Below, one piece after another: positions 5,890 through 13,187 of a stretch of DNA of 17,879 bases. Origin of the DNA: an uncultured Clostridia bacterium. Lineage in GTDB: Bacteria > Bacillota > Clostridia > Lachnospirales > Lachnospiraceae. Position 1 is the stretch's first letter. The number at the start of each line of letters is the position of its first letter. The stretch is taken from contig CAMODY010000017.1 in the NCBI GenBank assembly GCA_946611595.1, positions 1 to 17,879 of the forward strand, read 5' to 3'. The notes beneath the pieces were generated by a model that was not told the origin of the DNA, made no database searches, and worked only from the letters and a program-made list of their open reading frames with translations. A program made the translations under genes and the position numbers.

Positions 5890-7173
5890 TTACTGCTCAA
5901 CACCTGTCTCTGCTGTGTCCGGCTTACCAATGAATTTATCTTTGGAAGTAATCGCCAGGATAAATGCAATTACCAGGACGATCAGATCGAAGATGTACAT
6001 AGCTGTGTAATTTCCTCTGAAGAATGCCGGGACCATAACGCCAGCGCCGCAGAGCATCATGAACAGAGTTCCCATCAGCTGGTAAGCAGCCGGATAATCC
6101 CAACGTCCGTAGATCGTTCCTACGTAGGAAGGAAGCAGGTTTCTTCCGGCACCGTTTGCACAGAAGAGGATGATTCCGGAAAGCCATGCAAAGGCAAAGG
6201 AAGATTTCATAAACAGCGCACATACAATTGCCACAAAGACAAAGATGATATAGAGAATAACAGCTTTCTTTGTTCCGAGTTTCTGGTCGATCATACCAAA
6301 TGCCCAGGAACCGATCAGGGCAACGATACCACCAATAGTGAAAACGAGAACTGCCTGCTTATAATCATATCCGTAAGAAAGCAGCGCCGGGATTGTTGTG
6401 GAGATATAAGTCATAGCAACCATCAGCGGAAGACCGACGCAAAGAGAAACTGCCCAGTTGTTCCAGCTGGAGAAGATCTTCTTCGGGGTGAACGGGCTCT
6501 TATATTCAGCAAGTTGACGTGTGATTTCTTTTGTCTGCGCAAGGTCAACACCTGTAAGACCATCCGGAGTTGTTCCTGCTTCTTCCGGAGTATTCTTAAC
6601 GAAGATGAAGCAGATGATCGCAATAACCACAGTCAGGACTGCCAGCCAAACCTGTGTCATCGGAACGCCGATTGCGTTGTATGCGGACGGAATGTATGGA
6701 GCATAAACAACGCTCATAAGAACGATACCCATCGTAGACCATCCGAGAACGACGCCTTTCTTTGTCGGCCACCAGTTTGCGGTCAGCGTCATTGCGCAGG
6801 TGGAGCTGAAGCATGCACTGGAAAGACCCATGATCAGCATTACGATCAGAACGACCGGAAGACTTGTGGAAAAGCCAAAGAGCACAAGGCAGATTGCCAT
6901 AACGATCAGTGCAATTCCTGCCATTAATTTTGCATTCTTACGTGAAAGTCTTGCCCAGATCAGAATGCCGGCACCGTCTAAGATACATGCAATACCATTA
7001 AATAAAGTTAATGTGTTGGAGTCCCAGCCGCGAAGTCCTGCTAAATACGGGATAACCGTGTTTGTCTGTCCACCGACGAAACATGCAGAAAGGAGCATGA
7101 GAATACCGGTGAAAATGATCATCCCGATCTGTTTCGGGCCGTACCATTTCGCTTTTTGTTTCGTAGTTTCCAT
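5890..7173 (-). CDS. MFS transporter, OFA/monocarboxylate-like
   Basis: This 427-residue membrane protein has about 12 hydrophobic helices (first near 15-33, last near 389-408) and a central cytoplasmic loop at 193-237. The NWWPTKKGVVLGW stretch (133-145) and the loop sequence NTPEEAG..PDG resemble the oxalate/formate and monocarboxylate antiporter (OFA) branch of the major facilitator superfamily. The substrate is not readable from sequence; a small organic anion is a fair guess. The start is set by a complete AGGAGGT complement at 7183-7189. It is divergent from the hydrogenase operon and shares its control region, which suggests it imports the operon's substrate or exports its product. It has a long, possibly structured leader. 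The gene ends at the shared terminator with lon. Confidence 0.88.
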   Translation of the reverse strand: METTKQKAKWYGPKQIGMIIFTGILMLLSACFVGGQTNTVIPYLAGLRGWDSNTLTLFNGIACILDGAGILIWARLSRKNAKLMAGIALIVMAICLVLFGFSTSLPVVLIVMLIMGLSSACFSSTCAMTLTANWWPTKKGVVLGWSTMGIVLMSVVYAPYIPSAYNAIGVPMTQVWLAVLTVVIAIICFIFVKNTPEEAGTTPDGLTGVDLAQTKEITRQLAEYKSPFTPKKIFSSWNNWAVSLCVGLPLMVAMTYISTTIPALLSYGYDYKQAVLVFTIGGIVALIGSWAFGMIDQKLGTKKAVILYIIFVFVAIVCALFMKSSFAFAWLSGIILFCANGAGRNLLPSYVGTIYGRWDYPAAYQLMGTLFMMLCGAGVMVPAFFRGNYTAMYIFDLIVLVIAFILAITSKDKFIGKPDTAETGVEQ

Positions 7174-7204
7174 ATAGAAATTACCTCCTCTTTTTTCAAC
7201 CTAT

Positions 7205-7284
7205 CTACGAGTTGCCATCTGGCCTGTAACGTAAGTAGTTTTAATTTGTTCGACTTAACGTACAGAGTTGATAAGCCATCGTAG
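7205..7284 (-). ncRNA. Candidate structured leader of the MFS mRNA
   Basis: In the minus-strand RNA, CUACGA (7284-7279) pairs with UCGUAG (7210-7205). UGGC (7278-7275) pairs with GCCA (7223-7220), and 7264-7253 pairs with 7236-7225 in 11 bp with two single-base bulges. The result is a nested, closed 80-nt fold ending about 15 nt before the ribosome site. It matches no riboswitch class I know. It was found by eye, without a folding calculation. Confidence 0.35.
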
Positions 7285-7292
7285 CTTTATGC

Positions 7293-7328
7293 TTGCACGA
7301 AAATTATAGAATAGAAGCAATTGTGCAA
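7293..7328 (-). promoter_or_regulatory. MFS gene promoter with flanking half-sites
   Basis: On the minus strand a perfect -10 TATAAT lies at 7308-7303, with no good -35 box (AGTTTG at 17-bp spacing). TTGCACGA (7293-7300) and TTGTGCAA (7321-7328) flank it and resemble the arms of the palindrome at 7403. A weak -35 box with such sites suggests regulated transcription. Confidence 0.45.
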
Positions 7329-7402
7329 ACTTGGATGTTTTGCCACAAATATATTGGGACTTTTGTTCATTGATGACCAATGCGATTTTTGGCAAAAAAA
7401 CG

Positions 7403-7420
7403 TTGTGCAGGCCTGCACAA
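7403..7420. promoter_or_regulatory. Perfect 18-bp palindrome, Rex-like operator
   Basis: TTGTGCAGGCCTGCACAA is a perfect palindrome in the 380-bp gap between the divergent MFS and hydrogenase genes. It matches the Rex consensus TTGTGAAnnnnTTCACAA at all but two fixed positions. Rex senses NADH/NAD+ and commonly controls fermentation and hydrogenase genes in Firmicutes. A CRP/FNR-like protein is an alternative. A tentative hydrogenase promoter follows (TTGACC 7459-7464, 17 bp, AATCAT 7482-7487). Confidence 0.5.
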
Positions 7421-7554
7421 GTAAATCTGTTTTTTCTGCAGTATTAGATAATCACAAGTTGACCAGACCGCAATAGAATGAAATCATCAAAAAAGGATTG
7501 ACGAGTAAATCATTCAAAGAAACACACAGTACAATTAAGGAGTTAGGAGGAAGT

Positions 7555-9306
7555 ATGATTCAGATTACGATTAATGGGAATCCTGTTCCTGCACGTGATG
7601 GGGCTACGATCTACGAAACTGCATTCGAAAACAAATATGCAAGAACGCAGTTTGATACAGACATTTTATCCCTTCACTATCTTAAAGGAGTTCAGGAAAA
7701 AGATGAGAGCGGCCTTTGTATCGTAGAGATTCCGGGAAAAGGAATCGTTAATGCTTGCGAGACAGTTGTTGAGCCGTTTATGGAGGTTGTAACAAAATCA
7801 GAAGGCGTAAGAGCAAAACAGAAAGAAGTTCTTGCAGAGATCTTAAAGCATCATGACAGAGACTGCAGAAACTGCAACCGTACAGGTAACTGTGAACTTC
7901 AGGATGTTCAGTATTCTCTTCGTATGACAAAAAATCCTGCAAAAGAAGCATTTGAGTCTGTTCCGGTAAGAACCGACGGCATCATCGTTCGTGATGATAA
8001 CAAATGTATCCGCTGCGGACGCTGCGTTGCAGCATGCGAGAATCTTCAGGGCATCGGCGCAATCAAGATGGAAGGCGAAGGCCTTACAGCTAAGATCGTT
8101 CCTTCTAAAGGAGAAACATTGATCGAAAGCGGCTGCGTTGGATGCGGACAGTGCATCACAGTATGTCCGGTTGGCGCACTTTATGAGCGCGATGATGTTG
8201 CCGAGGTTTTAGAAAAAGTCAATGATCCGGACAAATTTGTCATCATCCAGGCAGCTCCGTCCGTTCGTGCAGCAATCTCTGAAGCATTCGGATATCCGGT
8301 TGGCTCCGGAACAAAAGGAAAATTAGCAGCCGCTTTAAGAAAGATCGGATTTGACCGCGTATTTGATACTGTATTCTCCGCGGACCTTACGATCATGGAA
8401 GAAGCAAACGAGCTGGTAGAAAGAATCAAAAACGGAGGAACTCTTCCGATGTTTACTTCCTGCTGCCCGGGCTGGATCAATTATGCAGAAACTTTTGCAG
8501 GCGATATGCTTGATCACATTTCCACCTGCAAATCCCCGCAGCAGATGTTTGGTGCTATGGTAAAAACTTACCTGGCAGAAAAAGAAGGCATCCCGGCTGA
8601 GAAGATTGTTGTTGTCAGCACAATGCCTTGTACAGCAAAGAAGAGAGAGCTTGGAAGAGACTTCCAGAATGCAGCAGGTGTTCCGGATGTTGATTACTCC
8701 CTGACTGTTCGTGAAGTTGCCCGCATGATCGAAAAAGCAGGCATCTCCTTCCCGGGACTTGAAGATGAAGAATTTGATGCTCCGCTCGGAATCGGAACCG
8801 GCGCTGGCACGATCTTCGGTGCAACCGGCGGCGTTATGGAAGCAGCACTCAGAACTGCAAACGACTGGCTGAACGGCGAGCCGCAGGAAGCGATTGATTT
8901 CGCAGAAGTCCGTGGTGTTAAAGGCGTAAAAGAAGCAACCGTAAATGTTGGCGGAAACGACCTTCATGTTGCAGTTGTCAGCGGTCTTGCAAATGCAGGA
9001 GCACTCCTTGAGAAGATCCGCTCCGGCGAAGCAAAATATGACTTCGTTGAGTTTATGGCATGCCCGGGTGGCTGCGTAAACGGCGGCGGACAGCCACAGC
9101 AGAAAGCAAAAGTCAGAATGGTTGAGGATATCAGAAAAGAAAGAGCAATGACTCTGTATCGTTTAGACAAGAGCGATTGCTTAAGAAAATCTCATGAGAA
9201 TCCGGAGATCATCGAGCTTTACAAAGAGTTCCTTGAGAAACCGGGAAGCGAAAAGGCTCACGCATATCTGCATACCCAGTACCAGGCGAAAGGAGAAACG
9301 AAATGA
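7555..9306 (+). CDS. hydA: [FeFe] hydrogenase, CpI-like, degenerate [2Fe-2S] domain
   Basis: This 583-residue soluble enzyme interconverts H2 with protons and electrons. Domains follow clostridial CpI: a [2Fe-2S]-type domain (1-78), a His/Cys [4Fe-4S] site (His100, Cys104, Cys107, Cys113), two [4Fe-4S] sites (Cys151/154/157/161 and 194/197/200/204), and the H-cluster domain with TSCCPGW (Cys303 proton relay, Cys304), MPCTAK (Cys359) and FMACPGGC (Cys503, Cys507). The catalytic core is intact. In the first domain two of four expected cysteines are replaced (His41 and Ser52; Cys55 and Cys68 remain), so its [2Fe-2S] cluster is probably lost or changed. The start is ATG 7555 after AGGAGG (7545-7550); the in-frame codons upstream look like leader. 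It is first in a three-gene operon. Maturases HydEFG must be encoded elsewhere. Confidence 0.95.
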   Translation: MIQITINGNPVPARDGATIYETAFENKYARTQFDTDILSLHYLKGVQEKDESGLCIVEIPGKGIVNACETVVEPFMEVVTKSEGVRAKQKEVLAEILKHHDRDCRNCNRTGNCELQDVQYSLRMTKNPAKEAFESVPVRTDGIIVRDDNKCIRCGRCVAACENLQGIGAIKMEGEGLTAKIVPSKGETLIESGCVGCGQCITVCPVGALYERDDVAEVLEKVNDPDKFVIIQAAPSVRAAISEAFGYPVGSGTKGKLAAALRKIGFDRVFDTVFSADLTIMEEANELVERIKNGGTLPMFTSCCPGWINYAETFAGDMLDHISTCKSPQQMFGAMVKTYLAEKEGIPAEKIVVVSTMPCTAKKRELGRDFQNAAGVPDVDYSLTVREVARMIEKAGISFPGLEDEEFDAPLGIGTGAGTIFGATGGVMEAALRTANDWLNGEPQEAIDFAEVRGVKGVKEATVNVGGNDLHVAVVSGLANAGALLEKIRSGEAKYDFVEFMACPGGCVNGGGQPQQKAKVRMVEDIRKERAMTLYRLDKSDCLRKSHENPEIIELYKEFLEKPGSEKAHAYLHTQYQAKGETK

Positions 9307-9578
9307 GAATTGAAGATTTAAGAGACGATCCTCGTCGTATGAATAATGTAACCGTTGATCCGGATCTGTGCATGGGATGCATGAAATGTATCAGAACCTG
9401 CTGCTATGACGTTTATGAGTGGGATCCGGAAAAGAAACTTTCCACAGCCGCTTATCCGGAAGAGTGCGTATCCTGCTACCAGTGCATGTACTTCTGCCCG
9501 GCAGGCGCAATCAAAGTGGAAGAAGCACCGTTATCATTCTATGATCAGTTATATGATCCGCTCGGAATGAATGACTAG
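9303..9578 (+). CDS. 2x[4Fe-4S] ferredoxin-like electron carrier
   Basis: This 91-residue cytoplasmic protein has two four-cysteine motifs: Cys23/26/29/33 (followed by an extra Cys34 where Pro is usual) and Cys55/58/61/65 with Pro66. The N-terminal 20 residues and the tail (75-91) extend beyond a minimal ferredoxin and may bind partners. Its ATG overlaps the hydrogenase stop codon in ATGA, so the two are translationally coupled and probably made in similar amounts. The flavoprotein follows after 18 nt. The arrangement suggests it carries electrons between hydrogenase and flavoprotein, much as the iron-sulfur subunit does beside AprA or FrdA. Confidence 0.92.
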   Translation: MRIEDLRDDPRRMNNVTVDPDLCMGCMKCIRTCCYDVYEWDPEKKLSTAAYPEECVSCYQCMYFCPAGAIKVEEAPLSFYDQLYDPLGMND

Positions 9579-9596
9579 GATAAGGAGGTAAAGAAT

Positions 9597-11315
9597 ATGA
9601 ATACAAATAGAAAAACATATACAACTGATGTCCTGGTCGTAGGTGGTGGACTTGGTGGTGCCGTTATGGCACAGAAACTCCATATGCTGAAACCGGATGT
9701 TAAGATCGCAGTTATGGAAAAAGGTTATTTCGGATATACCGGACAGACTACGAAAGCAGGTCACGGAATGTGCATGCTCTCTCCGGAAGCCGGCGACGAT
9801 ATCTACGCTATGGCAAAGGAGCAGGTTGAGCTCAATCCGTACGGAACTTATCTGAATGATCAGGAATATATGATGGAGTACCAGAAAGAGCAGTACACCT
9901 ACATTCAGGAACTCGAGCGCATGGGCGGAAAATTCTCTCACGAGCTTGACGGAAGCCTTCATCATCACCATGAGTTTGAAGGAAAGAAGATCTCCGCAGT
10001 TCAGATCGACGTAGACTTTATGACTCCGTTCTGCAAGCAGGTTATGGCAGGCGGCGCACTGATCTTAGAGCGTACCTACTTCACAGACCTTCTGACAAAC
10101 GACGGAAAAGTTGTTGGTGCAGTCGGATTTAACCTTGATACCACAGAATTTGTTGTTGTTCGCGCAAAAGAAGTTGTTCTTGCAATGAACGAGTTCAACC
10201 CGTCCTGCAGAGACATGTTCTACTGCCCGGCAACAGGATATGCTGCAGCATACGAAGCAGGCGCACAGCTCAGAAACGTTGAGCACCTGACAGAGTGGGA
10301 CCTTGTTTACAGAAATACCGGTAACTTCCTCTATGGTGTTCACTGGGTTGTATCTAACAGCAAGGGCGAAAACATCTTCAAAAAATACAATTCCCATTCC
10401 ATGGAAGAGCTCGATGTAACTTTGATCCGTGGTATGGCAAAAGAGCTCGAAATGGGCAACGGACCGCTGGTTGCTGACTTTACACAGCTTCCGAAGGTTA
10501 ACGAAGGTGCTGACGGATTCTTCCACGGCATCGAAATGAAGCAGAGAGTTGAGCTGGATGAGTTCATCCGTAACTTCCAGAACATCGACCTCAGCAATCC
10601 GAAGCCGGAAGTATCTGTTTCCTATCGTGTCAGCATCCGTTCCTTAAGAATCGATGTTGAAGGAAAGACCTCTGTACCTCATCTTTGGGGACTTGGCCAG
10701 ATGACCACAGCAGGTTCTGCACACGGCAGCTGGGTACACGGCGACGGACTTGGAGTTGCTTCCAAGACAGGTCTTATGACAGCAAAAGCACTTGCTAAGT
10801 ATATTGATGACAGCGAACTTGGCGAGATCGATGAAGAGCAGGTTGAGTTCTTCCGTAAGAGAATCTATGAGTCTGCAGACTACTCTGGAGAATTTACTCC
10901 GAGCCATATCATCCGTTACATCTCCCGTCTGATCAAGAAGCCGGAATACAGCTTCAACAAGACAGAAGAGACCATGGACGAATTACTTGCAGAACTGAAC
11001 GAGATCCGCGGACAGTACAAAGACTTAATCCACCTTCCGAAAGTCAACGGACATTACCTTGCAAAAGCGATCGAGCTTCGTACGATGATCGATATGCTCG
11101 AGATGATGTTCATGGTATTCAAGACCAGAAAAGAAAGCCGCGGATGCTTCAGCCGTCTGGATTATCCGGAGCGTGATGACAAGAACTGGCTGAAATGGGT
11201 CATCGTTGACAACAAGAGCGAAGACGGAAAACCGCACATCTTCACAGAGCGTATTCCGATCGAGCGTTATCCGTTCAAGCCGGAAGGATGGCAGGAAATC
11301 GTCGGCGAAGGCTGA
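9597..11315 (+). CDS. FAD-dependent oxidoreductase, FrdA/AprA superfamily
   Basis: This 572-residue flavoprotein starts with a Rossmann FAD motif, DVLVVGGGLGG (11-21), and Glu41 at the end of the second strand. A second nucleotide-site segment, HLWGLGQMTTAGS (362-374), is followed by GDGLGVASKTG (382-392). The C-terminal helical domain carries SRGCFSRLDYPERDD (514-528), the hallmark of the succinate dehydrogenase/fumarate reductase/AprA group. Typical FrdA substrate motifs (FVQFHPT, HTMGG) are absent, and there is a run of four histidines at 122-125, so the substrate is probably not fumarate. There is no signal peptide or heme site, so it acts in the cytoplasm. AAGGAGG (9582-9588) precedes the ATG. 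It is last in the hydrogenase operon; the terminator is at 11401. Likely role: reducing, or oxidising, an organic acid with electrons from or to H2. Confidence 0.85.
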   Translation: MNTNRKTYTTDVLVVGGGLGGAVMAQKLHMLKPDVKIAVMEKGYFGYTGQTTKAGHGMCMLSPEAGDDIYAMAKEQVELNPYGTYLNDQEYMMEYQKEQYTYIQELERMGGKFSHELDGSLHHHHEFEGKKISAVQIDVDFMTPFCKQVMAGGALILERTYFTDLLTNDGKVVGAVGFNLDTTEFVVVRAKEVVLAMNEFNPSCRDMFYCPATGYAAAYEAGAQLRNVEHLTEWDLVYRNTGNFLYGVHWVVSNSKGENIFKKYNSHSMEELDVTLIRGMAKELEMGNGPLVADFTQLPKVNEGADGFFHGIEMKQRVELDEFIRNFQNIDLSNPKPEVSVSYRVSIRSLRIDVEGKTSVPHLWGLGQMTTAGSAHGSWVHGDGLGVASKTGLMTAKALAKYIDDSELGEIDEEQVEFFRKRIYESADYSGEFTPSHIIRYISRLIKKPEYSFNKTEETMDELLAELNEIRGQYKDLIHLPKVNGHYLAKAIELRTMIDMLEMMFMVFKTRKESRGCFSRLDYPERDDKNWLKWVIVDNKSEDGKPHIFTERIPIERYPFKPEGWQEIVGEG

Positions 11316-11400
11316 GCAGAAAATCAAAACGATACCTAAATGCCGCTTTGTAAATATGAATAGCAAAGCAATAAATTCATAAAATAAACCTCTCCATCAA

Positions 11401-11430
11401 AAAAGCCGGGTCCGTTTGGATCCGGCTTTT
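11401..11430. terminator. Bidirectional terminator between convergent genes
   Basis: AAAAGCCGGGTCC (11401-11413) pairs with GGATCCGGCTTTT (11418-11430), 13 bp with one G/T wobble and loop GTTT. It ends the hydrogenase operon on the plus strand and the convergent gene at 11449-11871 on the minus strand. Confidence 0.88.
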
Positions 11431-11448
11431 GCATGTGACTTCCATCAC

Positions 11449-11871
11449 CTAATCTTTCGGGCTCCAGCTTTCCTGCAGCTTCTCGATCTGCAGTTCGCCG
11501 GAAACTTTTACAGCGATTTGGTATTGATCTTCATAAACGATCTCTCCCGGAGGGGTGTTCGTAAAGACCAGATAGTAAGGATGATTGTAACGCTCTAAAA
11601 GCCAGAGCGCAGGGCGGATCATTTTCATCATCTCGTCAGAGTTTTCTGTCTTGAAGAAACAGACGACCTTTTCCTGGTTCATGCATTGCGGTGGCCATGG
11701 AAGGTTTTCTGCAAACCAGCCGTCGATCTCTTTGAAAAGATCTGCATCTTCTTCCTCCATAACATCGTTTTGGATCAGCTGCCAGCACATGCTGAATATG
11801 CCTTTGCCATACATCGTATTTTCCGCCAGCTCCTGACCATGGATGCGGACATATTTATAATTCAATTTCAT
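11449..11871 (-). CDS. Uncharacterised 140-residue protein
   Basis: I do not recognise this soluble, acidic protein. It begins MKLNYKYVRIHGQELAENT and contains two Trp-rich stretches (WFAENLPWPPQC near 52-63, and ALWLLERYNHPYYLVF near 88-103). There is no signal peptide or membrane helix. An AGAGG-like ribosome site lies about 8 nt before the ATG, and codon use resembles the neighbours, so it is likely a real gene. It is convergent with the hydrogenase operon and divergent from alaX. The start region overlaps no other gene. The function cannot be inferred from the context. Confidence 0.7.
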   Translation of the reverse strand: MKLNYKYVRIHGQELAENTMYGKGIFSMCWQLIQNDVMEEEDADLFKEIDGWFAENLPWPPQCMNQEKVVCFFKTENSDEMMKMIRPALWLLERYNHPYYLVFTNTPPGEIVYEDQYQIAVKVSGELQIEKLQESWSPKD

Positions 11872-11925
11872 ATGTATTACCTCTTCCTGAAATAGAATAG
11901 CATATAATCATTAAAAAGAGAAACC

Positions 11926-11954
11926 TTGCGATGACGGAAAAATCTGTGTATGAT
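11926..11954 (+). promoter_or_regulatory. Promoter of the alaX operon
   Basis: TTGCGA (11926-11931), a 17-bp spacer and TATGAT (11949-11954) precede alaX. Transcription from about 11961 leaves a 25-nt leader containing GGGGTGA. Confidence 0.6.
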
Positions 11955-11985
11955 GCATAACAGTATAAGCAACGATGGGGTGAAT

Positions 11986-13176
11986 ATGACTGAAAAACTT
12001 TATTATCAAGACGTGTTCCTGAAAGAGTTTTCCGCAACGGTTCAAAGCGTGCGGGAACGGAATGGAAAAATAGAGATTGTCCTGGACCAGACTGCTTTTT
12101 ATCCGGAAGGCGGCGGACAGCTTGCTGACAGCGGCTGGCTGAAACTCTCTGATGGAAGTATGATCGGTGTGCTTGATGTGCAGGAAGAAGAGGGCGAAAT
12201 CAGGCATACGATTTCCACGCAAGAACAGATACAAGAAGGAACAGAAATTACCGGAATTATCAACTGGGATCTCCGCTTCGATCATATGCAGCAGCATTCC
12301 GGTGAGCATATCGTAAGCGGCATGATCTGCAGCGCCTTCGACTGCAACAATGTCGGCTTCCACATGGGAGAGGATATCGTAACGATCGATTATGATACGC
12401 GCATTTCCTTTGAACAGATCTTGGAGATCGAAGCAAAGGCAAATGAATATATCTGGGAAGACCATGAGTTTGTCGAGCTTTGGCCGTCGGAAGAAGAACT
12501 GAAGCAGATGGAGTACCGTAGCAAGAAAGAACTCGAAGGCGACGTGCGCATCACGAGCTTTCCGGGCGCGGACAGCTGTGCCTGCTGCGGGACACATGTT
12601 GCGTCAAGCGGACAGGTTGGAATGGTAAAATTCTTATCCGCTAAAAATTTCAGGGAAGGCACGAGACTCGAACTCCTTTGCGGAAAGAGAGCATTTGACT
12701 ACCTGTCAATGAATTACACGGAAAATAAAGCAGTGGCAGTAAAGCTCAGCACCAGTGAGCAAAACACTTCTGAATATGTTGGAAAACTCTTAGAAGATCA
12801 TTTAAAAGAAAGAACAGCTGCGCAGATCGCGGAAGAAGAGCTCCTTAAAAAATGGGCAGCAAACTTCCCTGAAGGCGAAAAGATATTTGTGATCGAAGAC
12901 TGGATGAGTCCAAAGCAGGCAAGGCAGCTTGCAGATCTTGCAGCCGATCAATGTCAGATGGTGGCCGTGTTTGCAAAAAAAGGTGACGGCTATCAGTATT
13001 CCGTGATCGCAAGAAATACAGACATCTCCGCCTTTATAAAAGAAATGAATCAGGTATTAAATGGCCGTGGCGGAGGACGAGATGGATTTGCGCAAGGTTC
13101 TGTAAATGTAAGAAGAAAGCAGATTGCCGCGTATTTGTCGGAACAGGGATTTCGAAACATGTCGGAAGCAGAATGA
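11986..13176 (+). CDS. alaX: Alanyl-tRNA editing protein AlaX, long type
   Basis: This 396-residue stand-alone editing factor hydrolyses Ser- or Gly-mischarged tRNA-Ala in trans. The N-terminal beta-barrel shows TAFYPEGGGQLADSG (36-50). The zinc editing site is HxxxH (His104, His108) plus Cys200 and His204 in CACCGTH. The C-terminal DHHA1-like domain ends with GRGGGRDGFAQGS (360-372), a conserved RNA-contact loop, which makes it the long AlaX form. I chose ATG 11986, 5 nt after GGGGTG; the in-frame ATG at 11950 lies within the -10 box. The next gene follows after 11 nt, so the two are co-transcribed. Confidence 0.92.
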   Translation: MTEKLYYQDVFLKEFSATVQSVRERNGKIEIVLDQTAFYPEGGGQLADSGWLKLSDGSMIGVLDVQEEEGEIRHTISTQEQIQEGTEITGIINWDLRFDHMQQHSGEHIVSGMICSAFDCNNVGFHMGEDIVTIDYDTRISFEQILEIEAKANEYIWEDHEFVELWPSEEELKQMEYRSKKELEGDVRITSFPGADSCACCGTHVASSGQVGMVKFLSAKNFREGTRLELLCGKRAFDYLSMNYTENKAVAVKLSTSEQNTSEYVGKLLEDHLKERTAAQIAEEELLKKWAANFPEGEKIFVIEDWMSPKQARQLADLAADQCQMVAVFAKKGDGYQYSVIARNTDISAFIKEMNQVLNGRGGGRDGFAQGSVNVRRKQIAAYLSEQGFRNMSEAE

Positions 13177-13187
13177 AAGGATATTGA

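Noticed and set aside
7498..7554. 19-residue extension of the hydrogenase
   Set aside because: It starts at a TTG codon without a ribosome site. ATG 7555 follows AGGAGG and aligns with CpI.
8335..8967. Long minus-strand open frame inside the hydrogenase gene (210 codons)
   Set aside because: It is the antisense shadow of a strongly biased coding sequence. Its predicted peptide shows no family motif and it has no ribosome site.
11341..11376. GCTTTG/CAAAGC and ATGAAT/ATTCAT short repeats after the flavoprotein
   Set aside because: They are six-base stems in AT-rich sequence without a T tract. The strong terminator at 11401 explains the transcript end.
11950..11985. 12-residue extension of AlaX
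   Set aside because: Its start codon lies within the predicted -10 box, and GGGGTG fits the ATG at 11986.
11911..12597. Minus-strand open frame of 228 codons across alaX
   Set aside because: It is antisense to the well-conserved AlaX editing domain and overlaps the promoter. No motif is recognised.
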